Positions 1 to 10,035 of a stretch of 64,000 nucleotides of DNA are shown here, in pieces. The translations under genes and the position numbers were made by a program. The notes under the pieces are model-generated. The model was given only the letters and a program-made list of their open reading frames with translations, was not told the origin of the DNA and ran no database searches. Each line of letters starts with the position of its first letter. Positions within the stretch are counted from its first letter, which is position 1. The DNA is taken from assembly GCF_004362525.1 (NCBI RefSeq), contig NZ_SNXS01000001.1:46422-110421 (forward strand). The letters are read 5' to 3'. The DNA comes from Roseateles toxinivorans (GTDB taxonomy: Bacteria; Pseudomonadota; Gammaproteobacteria; Burkholderiales; Burkholderiaceae_C).

Positions 1-173
1 CCCGGCCGACGCTGTTCACCCATATCGCCACGCACGAGAACACGCAGGCCATGGCCGACGAGTTGTTCGAGGTGGTGGGCAGCGGCCAGGTCAAGATCCG
101 CATTGATCAGCGCTATCCGCTGGCAGATGCCGCGCGTGCACACCGCGACCTGGAGGCGCGCAAGACCACAGGA

Positions 174-194
<21 letters not shown>
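1..194 (+). CDS. Quinone oxidoreductase / zinc-type alcohol dehydrogenase, C-terminal fragment
   Basis: This is an open frame without a start that runs in from the left edge (codons begin at base 3) and stops at 192-194. The last 63 residues include a segment of the type LADAARAHRDLEARKTTG followed by SSVLLP. That is the characteristic C-terminus of the QorA-like NADPH:quinone reductases of the MDR superfamily. The Rossmann domain lies outside the window, so cofactor use cannot be judged. The 3' end overlaps the convergent histidine kinase gene by 21 bases. Confidence 0.8.
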
Positions 195-1685
<1,491 letters not shown>

Positions 1686-1757
1686 GGATTCGGGGCGAGT
1701 GGTGCGCGCCGCCCATCATGCCGCAAGCCGGGCCGCTTGGGGGCGACCACCCCTAAC

Positions 1758-2549
1758 TCACTCGGCCGCGACGGCGGCCCGATAGGCATGCCAGCTGGCA
1801 TGGCCCAGCACCGGCCCGACCACCAGCAGGCCGGCGAAGCCGGGCAGCATGGCCAGCACCACCAGCAGGGTGATCAGCGCGCCCCACAGCAGCATCACAC
1901 CGGTCTGTGTCAGCACCAGACGCAGGCTGGTCAGGCCGGCGGTGATGGCGTCCACCTGCTGGTCCAGCATCATTGGGATCGAGATCGCACTGATCGCATA
2001 GATCAGGCCCGCGAACACCGCTCCGACACCGAGGTAGGTGATGATGAAGCCCAGATTGTCGGGTGATAGCAGCTTGGTGATCGAGCCGGAGAAGTCTGGC
2101 ATACCGTCGAAGCTGACGGCAAAGATCACCAGCGCGGCGCGGGCCCAGACCATCTCCAGTATCAGCAGCACCGTGCCGAAGATGGCCATCTGGCTCATGT
2201 GCGATTCCCAGGCGAGGATGGAGTCTCCCAGGTCGGGTGCCATGCCGCGCTCCAGGCGCAGGCTGACTTGGTACAGGCCCATGCACAGGAACGGCCCCAT
2301 CAGCAGAAAGCCGGCCGACAGCGCCAGCATATAGGCGGGGGCATGTTTGTAGACCGCCAGCAGGCCCCAGCCCATGGCCATGAAGCAAAAACCATAGAAC
2401 AGGCCGATGCCGGGGTGGCGGAGGAAGTCCTTCCAACCCAGCCTCAGCCACTGAAAGGGCTGCAGCCAGCCCAAGGGATTGAGCTTGATCGTGAACGGCG
2501 ACGATTCGTCGGGCGGGGCAGGAGGCTCGTGGGTCTGGGGTTCGCTCAT
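1758..2549 (-). CDS. DUF2189 family integral membrane protein
   Basis: A 263-residue protein with a polar N-terminus of about 40 residues and then roughly six hydrophobic segments, approximately at 48-67, 72-94, 118-146, 166-195 and two between 215 and 252. The layout and conserved patches (WLRLGWKDFLRHPG near 35-47) match the DUF2189 family of proteobacterial inner-membrane proteins, whose function is unknown. ATG at 2549 is the only good start, and no clear Shine-Dalgarno precedes it. It lies just downstream of lspA on the same strand, with a gap of about 47 bases, so it may be co-transcribed. Confidence 0.8.
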   Translation of the reverse strand: MSEPQTHEPPAPPDESSPFTIKLNPLGWLQPFQWLRLGWKDFLRHPGIGLFYGFCFMAMGWGLLAVYKHAPAYMLALSAGFLLMGPFLCMGLYQVSLRLERGMAPDLGDSILAWESHMSQMAIFGTVLLILEMVWARAALVIFAVSFDGMPDFSGSITKLLSPDNLGFIITYLGVGAVFAGLIYAISAISIPMMLDQQVDAITAGLTSLRLVLTQTGVMLLWGALITLLVVLAMLPGFAGLLVVGPVLGHASWHAYRAAVAAE

Positions 2550-2596
2550 GAATCAAGGCTAAGCCCAGGCCCGCATCGCTGCCAGCGGTGGTTTAC

Positions 2597-3091
2597 CTAG
2601 GGACCCTTGCGCACGCGGCGCAACTCGTCCCAGATCAGCAGGATGGCGCCCAAGGTGATCGCGCTGTCGGCCACATTGAACGAGGGGAAGTACCAGCCCG
2701 CCCAGTGGAACTGCAGAAAGTCCACCACATAGCCATGCAGCAGGCGGTCGACCACATTGCCGATGGCGCCACCCATGATCAGCGACAGCGCGGTGGCAAA
2801 CAGCGTCTGTTCCCCATGCTTGCGCAGCATCACGATGATGAACACGGTGGCCACCGCGCCCAGGCCTACGAAGAACCAGCGCTGCCAGCCACCCGCGCCG
2901 GCCAGGAAGCTGAAGGCCGCGCCGGTGTTGTGTGCACGCACGAGGTTGAAGAAGCCGGTCACGAAGCGGCTGTCGCCATACTGGAACTGACCCAGTATCA
3001 GCGTCTTCGTGAACTGGTCGGCCAGGATCACGATCAGGGCGAGGGCCAGCCAGAGGAGCAGGGGACGTTTTGCGCGGTAGTTCTTGGTCAT
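2597..3091 (-). CDS. lspA: Lipoprotein signal peptidase (signal peptidase II)
   Basis: Inner-membrane aspartyl protease that cleaves the signal peptide of prolipoproteins after diacylglyceryl modification. With ATG at 3091 the protein has 164 residues, the usual length. An upstream in-frame start would add 24 residues with no family resemblance. Four hydrophobic segments are visible. The two conserved catalytic-dyad regions are [15 protein letters not shown] (Asp124) and FNVADSAI (Asp142). In Burkholderiales lspA normally follows ileS directly. Here two opposite-strand genes separate them. Confidence 0.96.
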   Translation of the reverse strand: MTKNYRAKRPLLLWLALALIVILADQFTKTLILGQFQYGDSRFVTGFFNLVRAHNTGAAFSFLAGAGGWQRWFFVGLGAVATVFIIVMLRKHGEQTLFATALSLIMGGAIGNVVDRLLHGYVVDFLQFHWAGWYFPSFNVADSAITLGAILLIWDELRRVRKGP

Positions 3092-3429
3092 TGGAGCGAT
3101 CGAAATGGCAGGGGACGTAGCGCGCTGTACTGTACAGGCAAGGCCCGCCCGCACGCACCGCAAGTGGGCCTTGCCGCAATGCTGCTACACTCGCGCCTTC
3201 GGTGTGCGGTCTTGCGTCTTGTGCAAGACCTAGGACGGCAGGCTCCCCCAAAGCCCCTGTCCGATGAAAACAAGCGAATCCAGCGAACGAACAGCAGCAA
3301 ACTGCGCCTACGCGGATCCGCCCGATCGAACAAGTGCCGACCCATCGGCACCGATCCCACCTCTGAGCTTCTAGCCGGCGCGCCAACGCCTCAGGCTTCA
3401 CCGTTCAGCGCCCGTTCGGCCCCAAGCGC
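3092..3429. other. Intergenic region upstream of lspA (divergent)
   Basis: About 340 bases between the lspA start and the next plus-strand gene. It must hold the separate promoter that lspA needs, because ileS is no longer directly upstream on the same transcript. Two structures stand out. One is a perfect odd palindrome with arms CTGTAC and GTACAG around a central T at 3123-3135. The other is an imperfectly placed stem with arms GGTCTTG and CAAGACC at 3208-3230. Neither matches an operator I can name. No RNA gene was recognised. Confidence 0.4.
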
Positions 3430-3777
3430 ATGCCACGCGCGGAGCCCGACCCGACCGAAACCGTCTCGACCCGCAGCTTGCAGGTCGCGTTTCACCCTGA
3501 ACTGGACGCCGTGATGTCGAATCGCGGCCCACACCTCATGAACAACATCTATAAAAATGTTGAGGTGGGCAAATACCTTGTCTCACCTCTGTCCAAACTG
3601 GCCGATAACGGCCAATACCTTGCCTCGGTCTCGATTCGCTCGGGCCGCGGCAGCGCCACCCACGACCGGGTGCTTCGCTTTGCCCAACCCTTCACCTGCC
3701 CCGACGCGGCGGCGGCCTATGCCACCAGCCAAGGCCTGGCCTGGGTCGACGAACGGCGGCGCGCCCTGCTCAACTGA
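3430..3777 (+). CDS. Small conserved hypothetical protein
   Basis: A 115-residue reading frame I cannot assign to a family. The part from about residue 37 (NNIYKNVEVGKYL) to the end looks like a compact soluble domain. The residues before it are rich in Pro, Thr and Arg, so the true start may be ATG 3514 or ATG 3538. None of the three candidate starts has a convincing ribosome-binding site. There is no signal peptide or membrane segment. A 10-bp stem-loop lies just after the stop. It is one of two plus-strand genes lying between ileS and lspA. Confidence 0.5.
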   Translation: MPRAEPDPTETVSTRSLQVAFHPELDAVMSNRGPHLMNNIYKNVEVGKYLVSPLSKLADNGQYLASVSIRSGRGSATHDRVLRFAQPFTCPDAAAAYATSQGLAWVDERRRALLN

Positions 3778-3783
3778 GCAGCT

Positions 3784-3812
3784 ACCGGTGCCGGGTCTTG
3801 CTCGGCACCGGT
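3784..3812 (+). terminator. Stem-loop after the small hypothetical gene
   Basis: Perfect 10-bp inverted repeat (ACCGGTGCCG / CGGCACCGGT) with a 9-base loop, starting 7 bases after the stop of the 3430-3777 gene. It could end that transcript or limit 3' decay. No run of T follows, so a standard Rho-independent terminator is not proven. Confidence 0.4.
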
Positions 3813-3915
3813 GCTTGATGTTCCTCAAGAACAGGCGTAAAACTGGCTTCTGCCTTGCCATGCGGCGCAAGGGGCTGCCGCAGACATGGGCTTCACTCAT
3901 CCCTGAGGAGCCATC

Positions 3916-4425
3916 ATGCGCAAACGCATCTACTGGTTGTTGCCCGATCTGAGCAGCGCCACCCGCACCATGAACGATCTGCTGCTGGCCCGCATCGGCG
4001 ACCAGCACATCCACTTTATGGCCGAGGAGGGCGCCGATATGAACGGCCTGCATGCGGCCAATGTGCTGCAAAGCTCGGACCTGGTTCAGGCCGCGCAGTC
4101 GGGCCTGCTGATCGGTGCAGGCCTGGGCAGCGCGGCCGGTGTGGCCGCCGCCTATACGCTGGGCAGCATGGCCGCCCCGGCGGCCGTGGTGATCGCGATG
4201 GCGGCACTCGGTGCAGTGCTGGGCACCTGGTCGTCCAGCATGATTGGCAGCTCCACCCCGAGCCGGCGCCTGCGCCGCTTCGAGCGGGCTATTGGCCAGG
4301 GCCAGTATCTGCTGATGGTCGATGTGCCGCGCTCGCGTGTCACCGAGATCGAGGCCCTGCTGGAGCGCACCCATCCCGAGGCGCATTTCGAGGGCCGGGA
4401 GCCCAATGTTCCGGCCTTTCCCTGA
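3916..4425 (+). CDS. DUF1269-like membrane protein
   Basis: A 169-residue protein with a good ribosome-binding site (GAGGAG, 7 bases before ATG 3916). The N-terminus (MRKRIYWLLPD) and C-terminal third are soluble. The middle, about residues 56-107, is a glycine/alanine-rich hydrophobic block that can form two membrane spans (GLLIGAGLGSAAGVAAAY and AAVVIAMAALGAVLG). This resembles the DUF1269 family, whose function is not established. The C-terminal part (YLLMVDVPRSRVTEIEALL) has an ACT/ferredoxin-like beta-alpha pattern. It sits between ileS and lspA on the opposite strand. Confidence 0.72.
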   Translation: MRKRIYWLLPDLSSATRTMNDLLLARIGDQHIHFMAEEGADMNGLHAANVLQSSDLVQAAQSGLLIGAGLGSAAGVAAAYTLGSMAAPAAVVIAMAALGAVLGTWSSSMIGSSTPSRRLRRFERAIGQGQYLLMVDVPRSRVTEIEALLERTHPEAHFEGREPNVPAFP

Positions 4426-4441
4426 CACTGCTTCTTCCATG

Positions 4442-4466
4442 AAAAAAGGGCGCCTCGGCGCCCTTT
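4442..4466 (-). terminator. Rho-independent terminator of ileS
   Basis: Perfect 10-bp stem (AAAGGGCGCC / GGCGCCCTTT, 4445-4466) located 20 bases after the ileS stop. On the minus strand a run of T follows directly. On the plus strand the sequence after the stem is GTGCTTTTC, so it may also serve the converging DUF1269-like gene. Confidence 0.88.
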
Positions 4467-4485
4467 GTGCTTTTCTAGCTTGAAC

Positions 4486-7338
4486 TCATGCGAAGCGCCG
4501 TGCTTCGCCCTCGCCGTACAGATTGCTGACGCAGCGCCCGCAGATGCCGGGGTGCTCGGGCGTCTGGCCGATGTCGTCGACATAGTGCCAGCAGCGCTCG
4601 CACTTCGCCGCCGTGGCCGCTGCCACCTTGACGCTCAGCTCGGCCGCATCGACCAGGCCGGCGCCCGAGGTGATGGTGACGAAGCGCAGGTCATCGCCCA
4701 ATGAAGCCAGCAGCGCCCGGTCTTCGGCATTGACGCCAATCTCCAGCACCGCCTGCAGCGAGGCGCCGACCTGGCCGGCCGTGCGCAGCGCTTCGATCTC
4801 CTTGTTCGCCACATCCCGGATCTCGCGGATGCGCGTCCATTTGGCCAGCAAGGCCTCGTCGGCGGGCGCGAACTTCCAGTAGGTCTCGGTGAAGACGCTG
4901 GGCGACTCGCTGGTGGCGCAGAACTTCCAGGCCTCCTCGGCCGTGAAGCTCAGGAACGGCGCCATCCAGCGCAGCATGGCCTGGGTGATGTGCCACAGCG
5001 CGGTCTGCGCCGAGCGGCGGGCCAGGCTCTTGGGCGCCGCGGTGTACAGCCGGTCCTTCAGCAGGTCGAGGTAGAAGGCGCCGAGATCTTCGGAGCAATA
5101 GACCTGCAGCTTGGCCACCACCGGGTGGAACTCATAGACCTTGTAATGGGCCAGCACCTCGGCCTGGAACTGCGCGGCGCGCGACAGCGCATAGCGGTCC
5201 ACCTCCAGCAGCTGGTCCAGCGGCAGGGCGTCAGTCTTGGCGTCGAAGTCGCTGGTGTTGGCGAGCAGGAAGCGCAGCGTGTTGCGGATGCGGCGGTAGC
5301 TGTCGACGACGCGGGCCAGGATCTTCTCGTCGATGGCCAGGTCGCCCGAGTAGTCGGTCGCCGCGCACCACAGGCGGATGATCTCGGCGCCCATCTTGTC
5401 GCTGACCAGCTGCGGCGCGACGGTGTTGCCGACCGACTTGCTCATCTTGCGGCCCTGGCCGTCGACGGTGAAACCGTGGGTCAGCAGGCCGCGATAGGGT
5501 GCGCGGTCGTTGAGGGCGCAGCTGATCAGCAGCGAGCTGTGGAACCAGCCGCGGTGCTGGTCATGGCCTTCGAGGTACAGATCGGCCTCGGGGCCTTCGT
5601 CATGTGCGGCACCGGCGTGGCTGCCCTTCAAGACATGCTGGAAGGTCGAGCCGGAGTCGAACCAGACGTCCAGGATGTCGCTGCCCTTGGTGTAGTTCTT
5701 CGCTTCGTCGCCCAGCCATTCGGCTGCGTCCAGCTTCGCCCAGGCCTCGACGCCACCGGCCTCAACGATGGTGGCGGCGCGCTCGATGAAGGCCAGCGTG
5801 TCAGGGTGGGGCAGACCGGTGTCCTTGTGCAGGAAGATCGGCAGCGGCACGCCCCAGCTGCGCTGGCGCGAGATGCACCAGTCCGGCCGGCCGGCGATCA
5901 TGTCGCGCAGCCGGGCGCGGCCGTTCTCGGGGTAGAAGTTGGTGGCGGCTATGGCTTCCAGCGCCGTCTGGCGCAGCGTCTTGCCGGCCTTGTCGAGCGT
6001 GAAGACACCGTCGCCCTCATCCATGCGCACAAACCACTGCGCGGCCGCGCGGTAGATCACCGGCGTCTTGTGGCGCCAGCAATGCGGATAGCTGTGGGTG
6101 ATCTTGGTATGCGACAGCAGACGGCCCGCGTCTTCCAAGGCCTGCGCGATGACCGGATTGGCCTTCCAGATGTGCAGGCCGCCGAACAGCGGCAGTTCGG
6201 CATCAAAAGCGCCGTTGCCCTGCACCGGATTCAGGATGTCCTTGAAGTCCATGCCGTGCGACACGCAGGAGTTGAAGTCGTCCAGGCCGTAGGCCGGGGC
6301 CGAGTGGACGACGCCTGTGCCGTCCTCGGCGGTGGCGTAGTCGGCCAGATAGACCGGGCTTTCGCGGTCATAGCCGGCATCCACATGGGCCAAGGGATGC
6401 TTGAACTTCAGCATCGCCAGGTTCTTGCCCTGCGTCGTGGCCAGCACCGAGCCTTCGAGTTTCCAGCGGGCCAGGCATTTCTCGACCAGCGCCTCGGCCA
6501 CCATGAAGATGCCGCACGTCGTGTCGACCAGCGCGTAGCTGAGCTCCGGGTTCAGGTTCAGCGCCTGGTTGGAGGGGATGGTCCAGGGGGTCGTCGTCCA
6601 GATGACGGTGAAGGCCTCCTTGGCCAGCGAGGGTAGGCCGAAGGCGGCGGCCAGCCTGGCCGGCTCGGCGCTCAGGAAGGCCACATCGACCGCGGGCGAC
6701 TGCTTATCCGCGTACTCGATCTCGAACTCGGCCAGCGAGGAGCCGCAATCGAAACACCAGTAGACCGGCTTCAGGCCGCGGTAGACGAAGCCCCGCTCGA
6801 ACAGGCGCTTGAGCACGCGGATCTCGCCGGCCTCGTTGGCGAAGTTCATCGTCTTATAGGGGTTGTCCCATTCACCCAGCACGCCCAGGCGCTTGAAGTC
6901 GTGGCGCTGCTGATCGATTTGCTCGGTGGCGTAGGCGCGGCTCTTGGACTGCACCTCGTCACGTGGCAGGCCGCGGCCGAAGGTCTTCTCGATCTGGTTC
7001 TCGATCGGCAGGCCGTGGCAGTCCCAGCCGGGGATGTAGGCGGCGTCGAAGCCCTCGAGCTGGCGCGCCTTGACGATCATGTCCTTGAGTATCTTGTTCG
7101 CCGCATGGCCGATGTGGATCTGGCCATTGGCATAGGGCGGGCCGTCGTGCAGCACGAACTTGGGCGCACCGCAGCGGGCGTCGCGCAGCTTCTTGTAAAG
7201 CCCAGAGTCGTCCCACTCCTTGATCCAGCCCGGCTCGCGCTTGGGCAGGTCGCCGCGCATCGGGAAGGGGGTGTCGGGCAGGTTCAGGGTGCTTCGATAG
7301 TCGGGCTTGACTTCGGGCTTGGAACTTTGATCGGTCAT
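4486..7338 (-). CDS. ileS: Isoleucine--tRNA ligase
   Basis: Class I aminoacyl-tRNA synthetase that charges tRNA-Ile in the cytoplasm and edits misactivated valine. The 950-residue length is normal. The HIGH box is at residues 75-78 after PPYANGQI, and the KMSKS loop starts at Lys631. A CP1 editing domain lies between them. The C-terminal zinc finger has Cys pairs at 913/916 and 933/936 (CERC...CGRC). It lies downstream of ribF on the same strand with a gap of about 110 bases, the usual Burkholderiales order. Confidence 0.98.
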   Translation of the reverse strand: MTDQSSKPEVKPDYRSTLNLPDTPFPMRGDLPKREPGWIKEWDDSGLYKKLRDARCGAPKFVLHDGPPYANGQIHIGHAANKILKDMIVKARQLEGFDAAYIPGWDCHGLPIENQIEKTFGRGLPRDEVQSKSRAYATEQIDQQRHDFKRLGVLGEWDNPYKTMNFANEAGEIRVLKRLFERGFVYRGLKPVYWCFDCGSSLAEFEIEYADKQSPAVDVAFLSAEPARLAAAFGLPSLAKEAFTVIWTTTPWTIPSNQALNLNPELSYALVDTTCGIFMVAEALVEKCLARWKLEGSVLATTQGKNLAMLKFKHPLAHVDAGYDRESPVYLADYATAEDGTGVVHSAPAYGLDDFNSCVSHGMDFKDILNPVQGNGAFDAELPLFGGLHIWKANPVIAQALEDAGRLLSHTKITHSYPHCWRHKTPVIYRAAAQWFVRMDEGDGVFTLDKAGKTLRQTALEAIAATNFYPENGRARLRDMIAGRPDWCISRQRSWGVPLPIFLHKDTGLPHPDTLAFIERAATIVEAGGVEAWAKLDAAEWLGDEAKNYTKGSDILDVWFDSGSTFQHVLKGSHAGAAHDEGPEADLYLEGHDQHRGWFHSSLLISCALNDRAPYRGLLTHGFTVDGQGRKMSKSVGNTVAPQLVSDKMGAEIIRLWCAATDYSGDLAIDEKILARVVDSYRRIRNTLRFLLANTSDFDAKTDALPLDQLLEVDRYALSRAAQFQAEVLAHYKVYEFHPVVAKLQVYCSEDLGAFYLDLLKDRLYTAAPKSLARRSAQTALWHITQAMLRWMAPFLSFTAEEAWKFCATSESPSVFTETYWKFAPADEALLAKWTRIREIRDVANKEIEALRTAGQVGASLQAVLEIGVNAEDRALLASLGDDLRFVTITSGAGLVDAAELSVKVAAATAAKCERCWHYVDDIGQTPEHPGICGRCVSNLYGEGEARRFA

Positions 7339-7449
7339 GGCGGAACCTGAATGGGTGTGTGCCTGGCCGCCGCTGAGGGCTCGCCGCAGGCAATGAAGAA
7401 CTTGGACGTGACGCGCCTTAGGGCATGCAGCGCGTGAACCCCTCAGGGT

Positions 7450-8445
7450 TCAAATTCGGTCGCGGGTGGTCTGGCGCGAGCGAGATGCGTGCGTGGCAAA
7501 GAAGCTGCGCGCGTTGTCCGCGTCCTGACGGATGGCGGCCGTCAGGGCCTCCAGACCGTCATAGCGGGCTTCGTCGCGAAGTTTTTTGAGCAGTTCCACG
7601 CGCACGAGTTTACCGTAGCCCCCGTCCAGGCCCAGTTGCGACGGCCAGTCCAGGCAATTCACCTCCAGCAGCAGGCGGCCGGCGTCCTCCACCGTGGGCC
7701 GCACGCCCAGAGACGCCACGCCGTCCAGCGGCGTGTCGGTCAGGCCATGGGTGCGCACCGCGTAAATGCCCATCGCCGCCGATTTGGCATGGTCAAAACG
7801 CAGGTTCAGCGTACGGAAACCGAGCTCCCGACCAAGCTTGCGGCCGTGGATCACATGGCCGCTGATGCTGTAGGGCCGGCCCAGCAGGGCGGCGGCGGTG
7901 TCCATGTCGCCGGCCACCAGGGCCTCGCGCACGGCCGAGCTGCTGACCCGCTGGCCATGGACCTCGTAGCTCATCATCCGCGCCACGTCGAAGCCTTGCA
8001 GCTGGCCGGCAGCGTCCAGCATCCTGTAGTCGCCCTGGCGCCTGGCGCCGAAGCAGAAATCGTCGCCGACGAGCACATACCTGGCGCCCAGCCCCTGCAC
8101 TAGCACCTGGCTGATGAAGTCCTGGGCCGGCAGGCCGGCCAAGGCCTCGTCGAAGCGCAGCACGATGACTTGATCGACCCCGCAGCGCTCCAGCTCGCTG
8201 AGCTTGTCGCGCAGGGTGGCGATGCGTGCCGGTGCCAGCTCCGGTTTGCCCATCTTGGCGGCAAAGAAGTCGCGCGGATGGGGTTCGAAGGTCATCACGC
8301 AGCTGGGCAGGCCGCGGTGCCGGGCCTCGGAGTGCAGCAGCGCCAGCATGGCCTGGTGGCCGCGGTGGACGCCGTCGAAATTGCCTATGGTCAGCGCGCA
8401 CGCGGGTGCGATGCCGGGATGGTGGAAGCCGCGAAATACCTGCAT
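7450..8445 (-). CDS. ribF: Bifunctional riboflavin kinase / FAD synthetase
   Basis: Converts riboflavin to FMN and FMN to FAD. The N-terminal nucleotidyltransferase domain has the LTIGNFDGVHRGH motif near residue 20, and the C-terminal riboflavin kinase domain contains the GHVIHGRKLGRELGFRTLNL region. With ATG 8445 the protein has 331 residues, and starting with MQVFRG matches the family. An ATG three codons upstream (8454) is an alternative. The frame stays open far upstream, but that part has no family resemblance. It is transcribed towards ileS and divergently from sbcB. Confidence 0.95.
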   Translation of the reverse strand: MQVFRGFHHPGIAPACALTIGNFDGVHRGHQAMLALLHSEARHRGLPSCVMTFEPHPRDFFAAKMGKPELAPARIATLRDKLSELERCGVDQVIVLRFDEALAGLPAQDFISQVLVQGLGARYVLVGDDFCFGARRQGDYRMLDAAGQLQGFDVARMMSYEVHGQRVSSSAVREALVAGDMDTAAALLGRPYSISGHVIHGRKLGRELGFRTLNLRFDHAKSAAMGIYAVRTHGLTDTPLDGVASLGVRPTVEDAGRLLLEVNCLDWPSQLGLDGGYGKLVRVELLKKLRDEARYDGLEALTAAIRQDADNARSFFATHASRSRQTTRDRI

Positions 8446-8574
8446 GGCAGACATTATCGACGCTGGCTCGGTGCAGGGCAGGCACAGGGCTTCAGCAAAA
8501 CTTGAGGGTTGCGCCGCTGCCACGGCGCCTGGGCGCCGGCCAGGGGGCGGCTCATATGAGGTATCTTGCTCGAT

Positions 8575-10014
8575 ATGGCAGACCTTACCTTCTATTGGCA
8601 CGACTACGAAACCTTTGGCCGGGTGCCGCGGCGCGACCGGCCTTCGCAGTTTGCCGGCATACGCACCGACGCGGAGCTCAACGAGATCGGCGCGCCGTTG
8701 ATGCAGTACTGCAAGCCCGCGCCGGACTTCCTGCCCGACCCCGAGGCCTGCCTGCTGACCGGCATCCTGCCCCAGACCTGCCTGGAACAGGGCCTGCCTG
8801 AGCACGAGTTCGCCGCCGCCATCGAGCAGGAGCTGGCCCTGCCGGGCACGGTGGGCCTGGGCTACAACACGATTCGCTTCGACGATGAGGTGACGCGCCA
8901 CCTGTTCTGGCGCAATCTGATCGATCCCTATGCCCGCGAGTGGCAGAACGACTGCGGCCGCTGGGATCTGCTGGATGTGGTGCGTTGCTGCTATGCGCTG
9001 CGCCCCGACGGCCTGCAGTGGCCCAGGCACGAAGACGGCCGGCCCTCGTTCAAGTTGGAGCACCTGAGCGCCGCCAACGGCCTGGCCCATGAGGCCGCCC
9101 ACGACGCGCTGAGCGATGTGCGCGCCACCATCGCGCTGGCGCGCCTGGTGCGCCAGAGCAACCCGCGGCTGTGGGACTTCTGCCTGAAGCTGCGCAAGAA
9201 GGACGCGGTGCTGCAGGAGTTCGGCCTGGGCCAGCCGCGGCCGGTGCTGCATATCTCGGGCATGTACCCGGTCGAGCGCGGCTGCCTGGCGGTGGTCTGG
9301 CCGATTGCCCAGCACCCGACCAACAAGAACGAGATCATTGTCTGGGACCTGGCCCACGACCCGGCCGAGCTGCAGGGGCTGGACGCCGCCACCCTACGCC
9401 AACGCATGTTCAGCAAGCAGGACGAACTGCCCGAGGGCGTGAGCCGGCTGCCGATCAAGAGCGTGCACATCAACAAGTCACCGGTGGTGATAGGCAATCT
9501 GAAGGTGTTGAGCGCCGAGCGTGCCGCCCATTGGGGGCTGGATGTGGAGCTGGCCCTGCGCCATGCCGAGCGGGCCGCCCAGCTGCCCGCGCTGCCCCGG
9601 CAGCTCTGGGCGGAGGTCTACGCCCGGCCGGCCGGAGAGCAGGCGCCCGATGTCGATGAGGATCTCTACGGCGGCTTTGTCGGCAACGAGGACCGCCGCC
9701 TGCTGAACCGGCTGCGCGGCCTGAACGCGGACAAGCTGGCCGGCCAGCATCCGGCCTTCGAGGACGGCCGGCTGGACGAGCTGCTGTTCCGCTACCGGGC
9801 ACGCAATTTCCCTGACAGCCTCAGCAGCGCGGAGCAGCAGCGCTGGCAGCAGCATTGCAGCGAGCGTCTGCATCTGGGTGAGGGCGGCTTCAGCACGCTG
9901 AGCGCCTTTTTCGAGCGCATCGATGCGCTCAGCGAAGAGGCTGACGAGCGCGGCCAGGCCATTCTGGGCGCGCTGTACGACTACGCCGAGCAGATCGCAC
10001 CGCCGCACCCTTGA
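8575..10014 (+). CDS. sbcB: Exodeoxyribonuclease I
   Basis: Processive 3'-5' single-strand DNA exonuclease involved in recombination and mismatch repair. The DEDD exonuclease domain begins with FYWHDYETFG (Asp10 and Glu12 as metal ligands) and continues with GYNTIRFDDEV and the HDALSDVRAT motif. SH3-like and helical C-terminal regions follow. About 479 residues is the normal length. ATG 8575 is preferred over an upstream in-frame TTG at 8566 because GAGG at 8558-8561 is better spaced from it and homologues begin there. It is divergent from ribF across a 129-base promoter region. Confidence 0.95.
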   Translation: MADLTFYWHDYETFGRVPRRDRPSQFAGIRTDAELNEIGAPLMQYCKPAPDFLPDPEACLLTGILPQTCLEQGLPEHEFAAAIEQELALPGTVGLGYNTIRFDDEVTRHLFWRNLIDPYAREWQNDCGRWDLLDVVRCCYALRPDGLQWPRHEDGRPSFKLEHLSAANGLAHEAAHDALSDVRATIALARLVRQSNPRLWDFCLKLRKKDAVLQEFGLGQPRPVLHISGMYPVERGCLAVVWPIAQHPTNKNEIIVWDLAHDPAELQGLDAATLRQRMFSKQDELPEGVSRLPIKSVHINKSPVVIGNLKVLSAERAAHWGLDVELALRHAERAAQLPALPRQLWAEVYARPAGEQAPDVDEDLYGGFVGNEDRRLLNRLRGLNADKLAGQHPAFEDGRLDELLFRYRARNFPDSLSSAEQQRWQQHCSERLHLGEGGFSTLSAFFERIDALSEEADERGQAILGALYDYAEQIAPPHP

Positions 10015-10035
10015 GGTCCGGCGGCACAGGTTCCC

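Noticed and set aside
3123..3135. LexA-type SOS box upstream of lspA
   Set aside because: The CTGT and ACAG arms are separated by only 5 bases, whereas LexA sites need 8.
7339..7449. Possible FMN riboswitch or other RNA element near ribF-ileS
   Set aside because: The 110-base gap shows no conserved RFN-type structure and lies downstream of ribF, so it is treated as an ordinary operon spacer.
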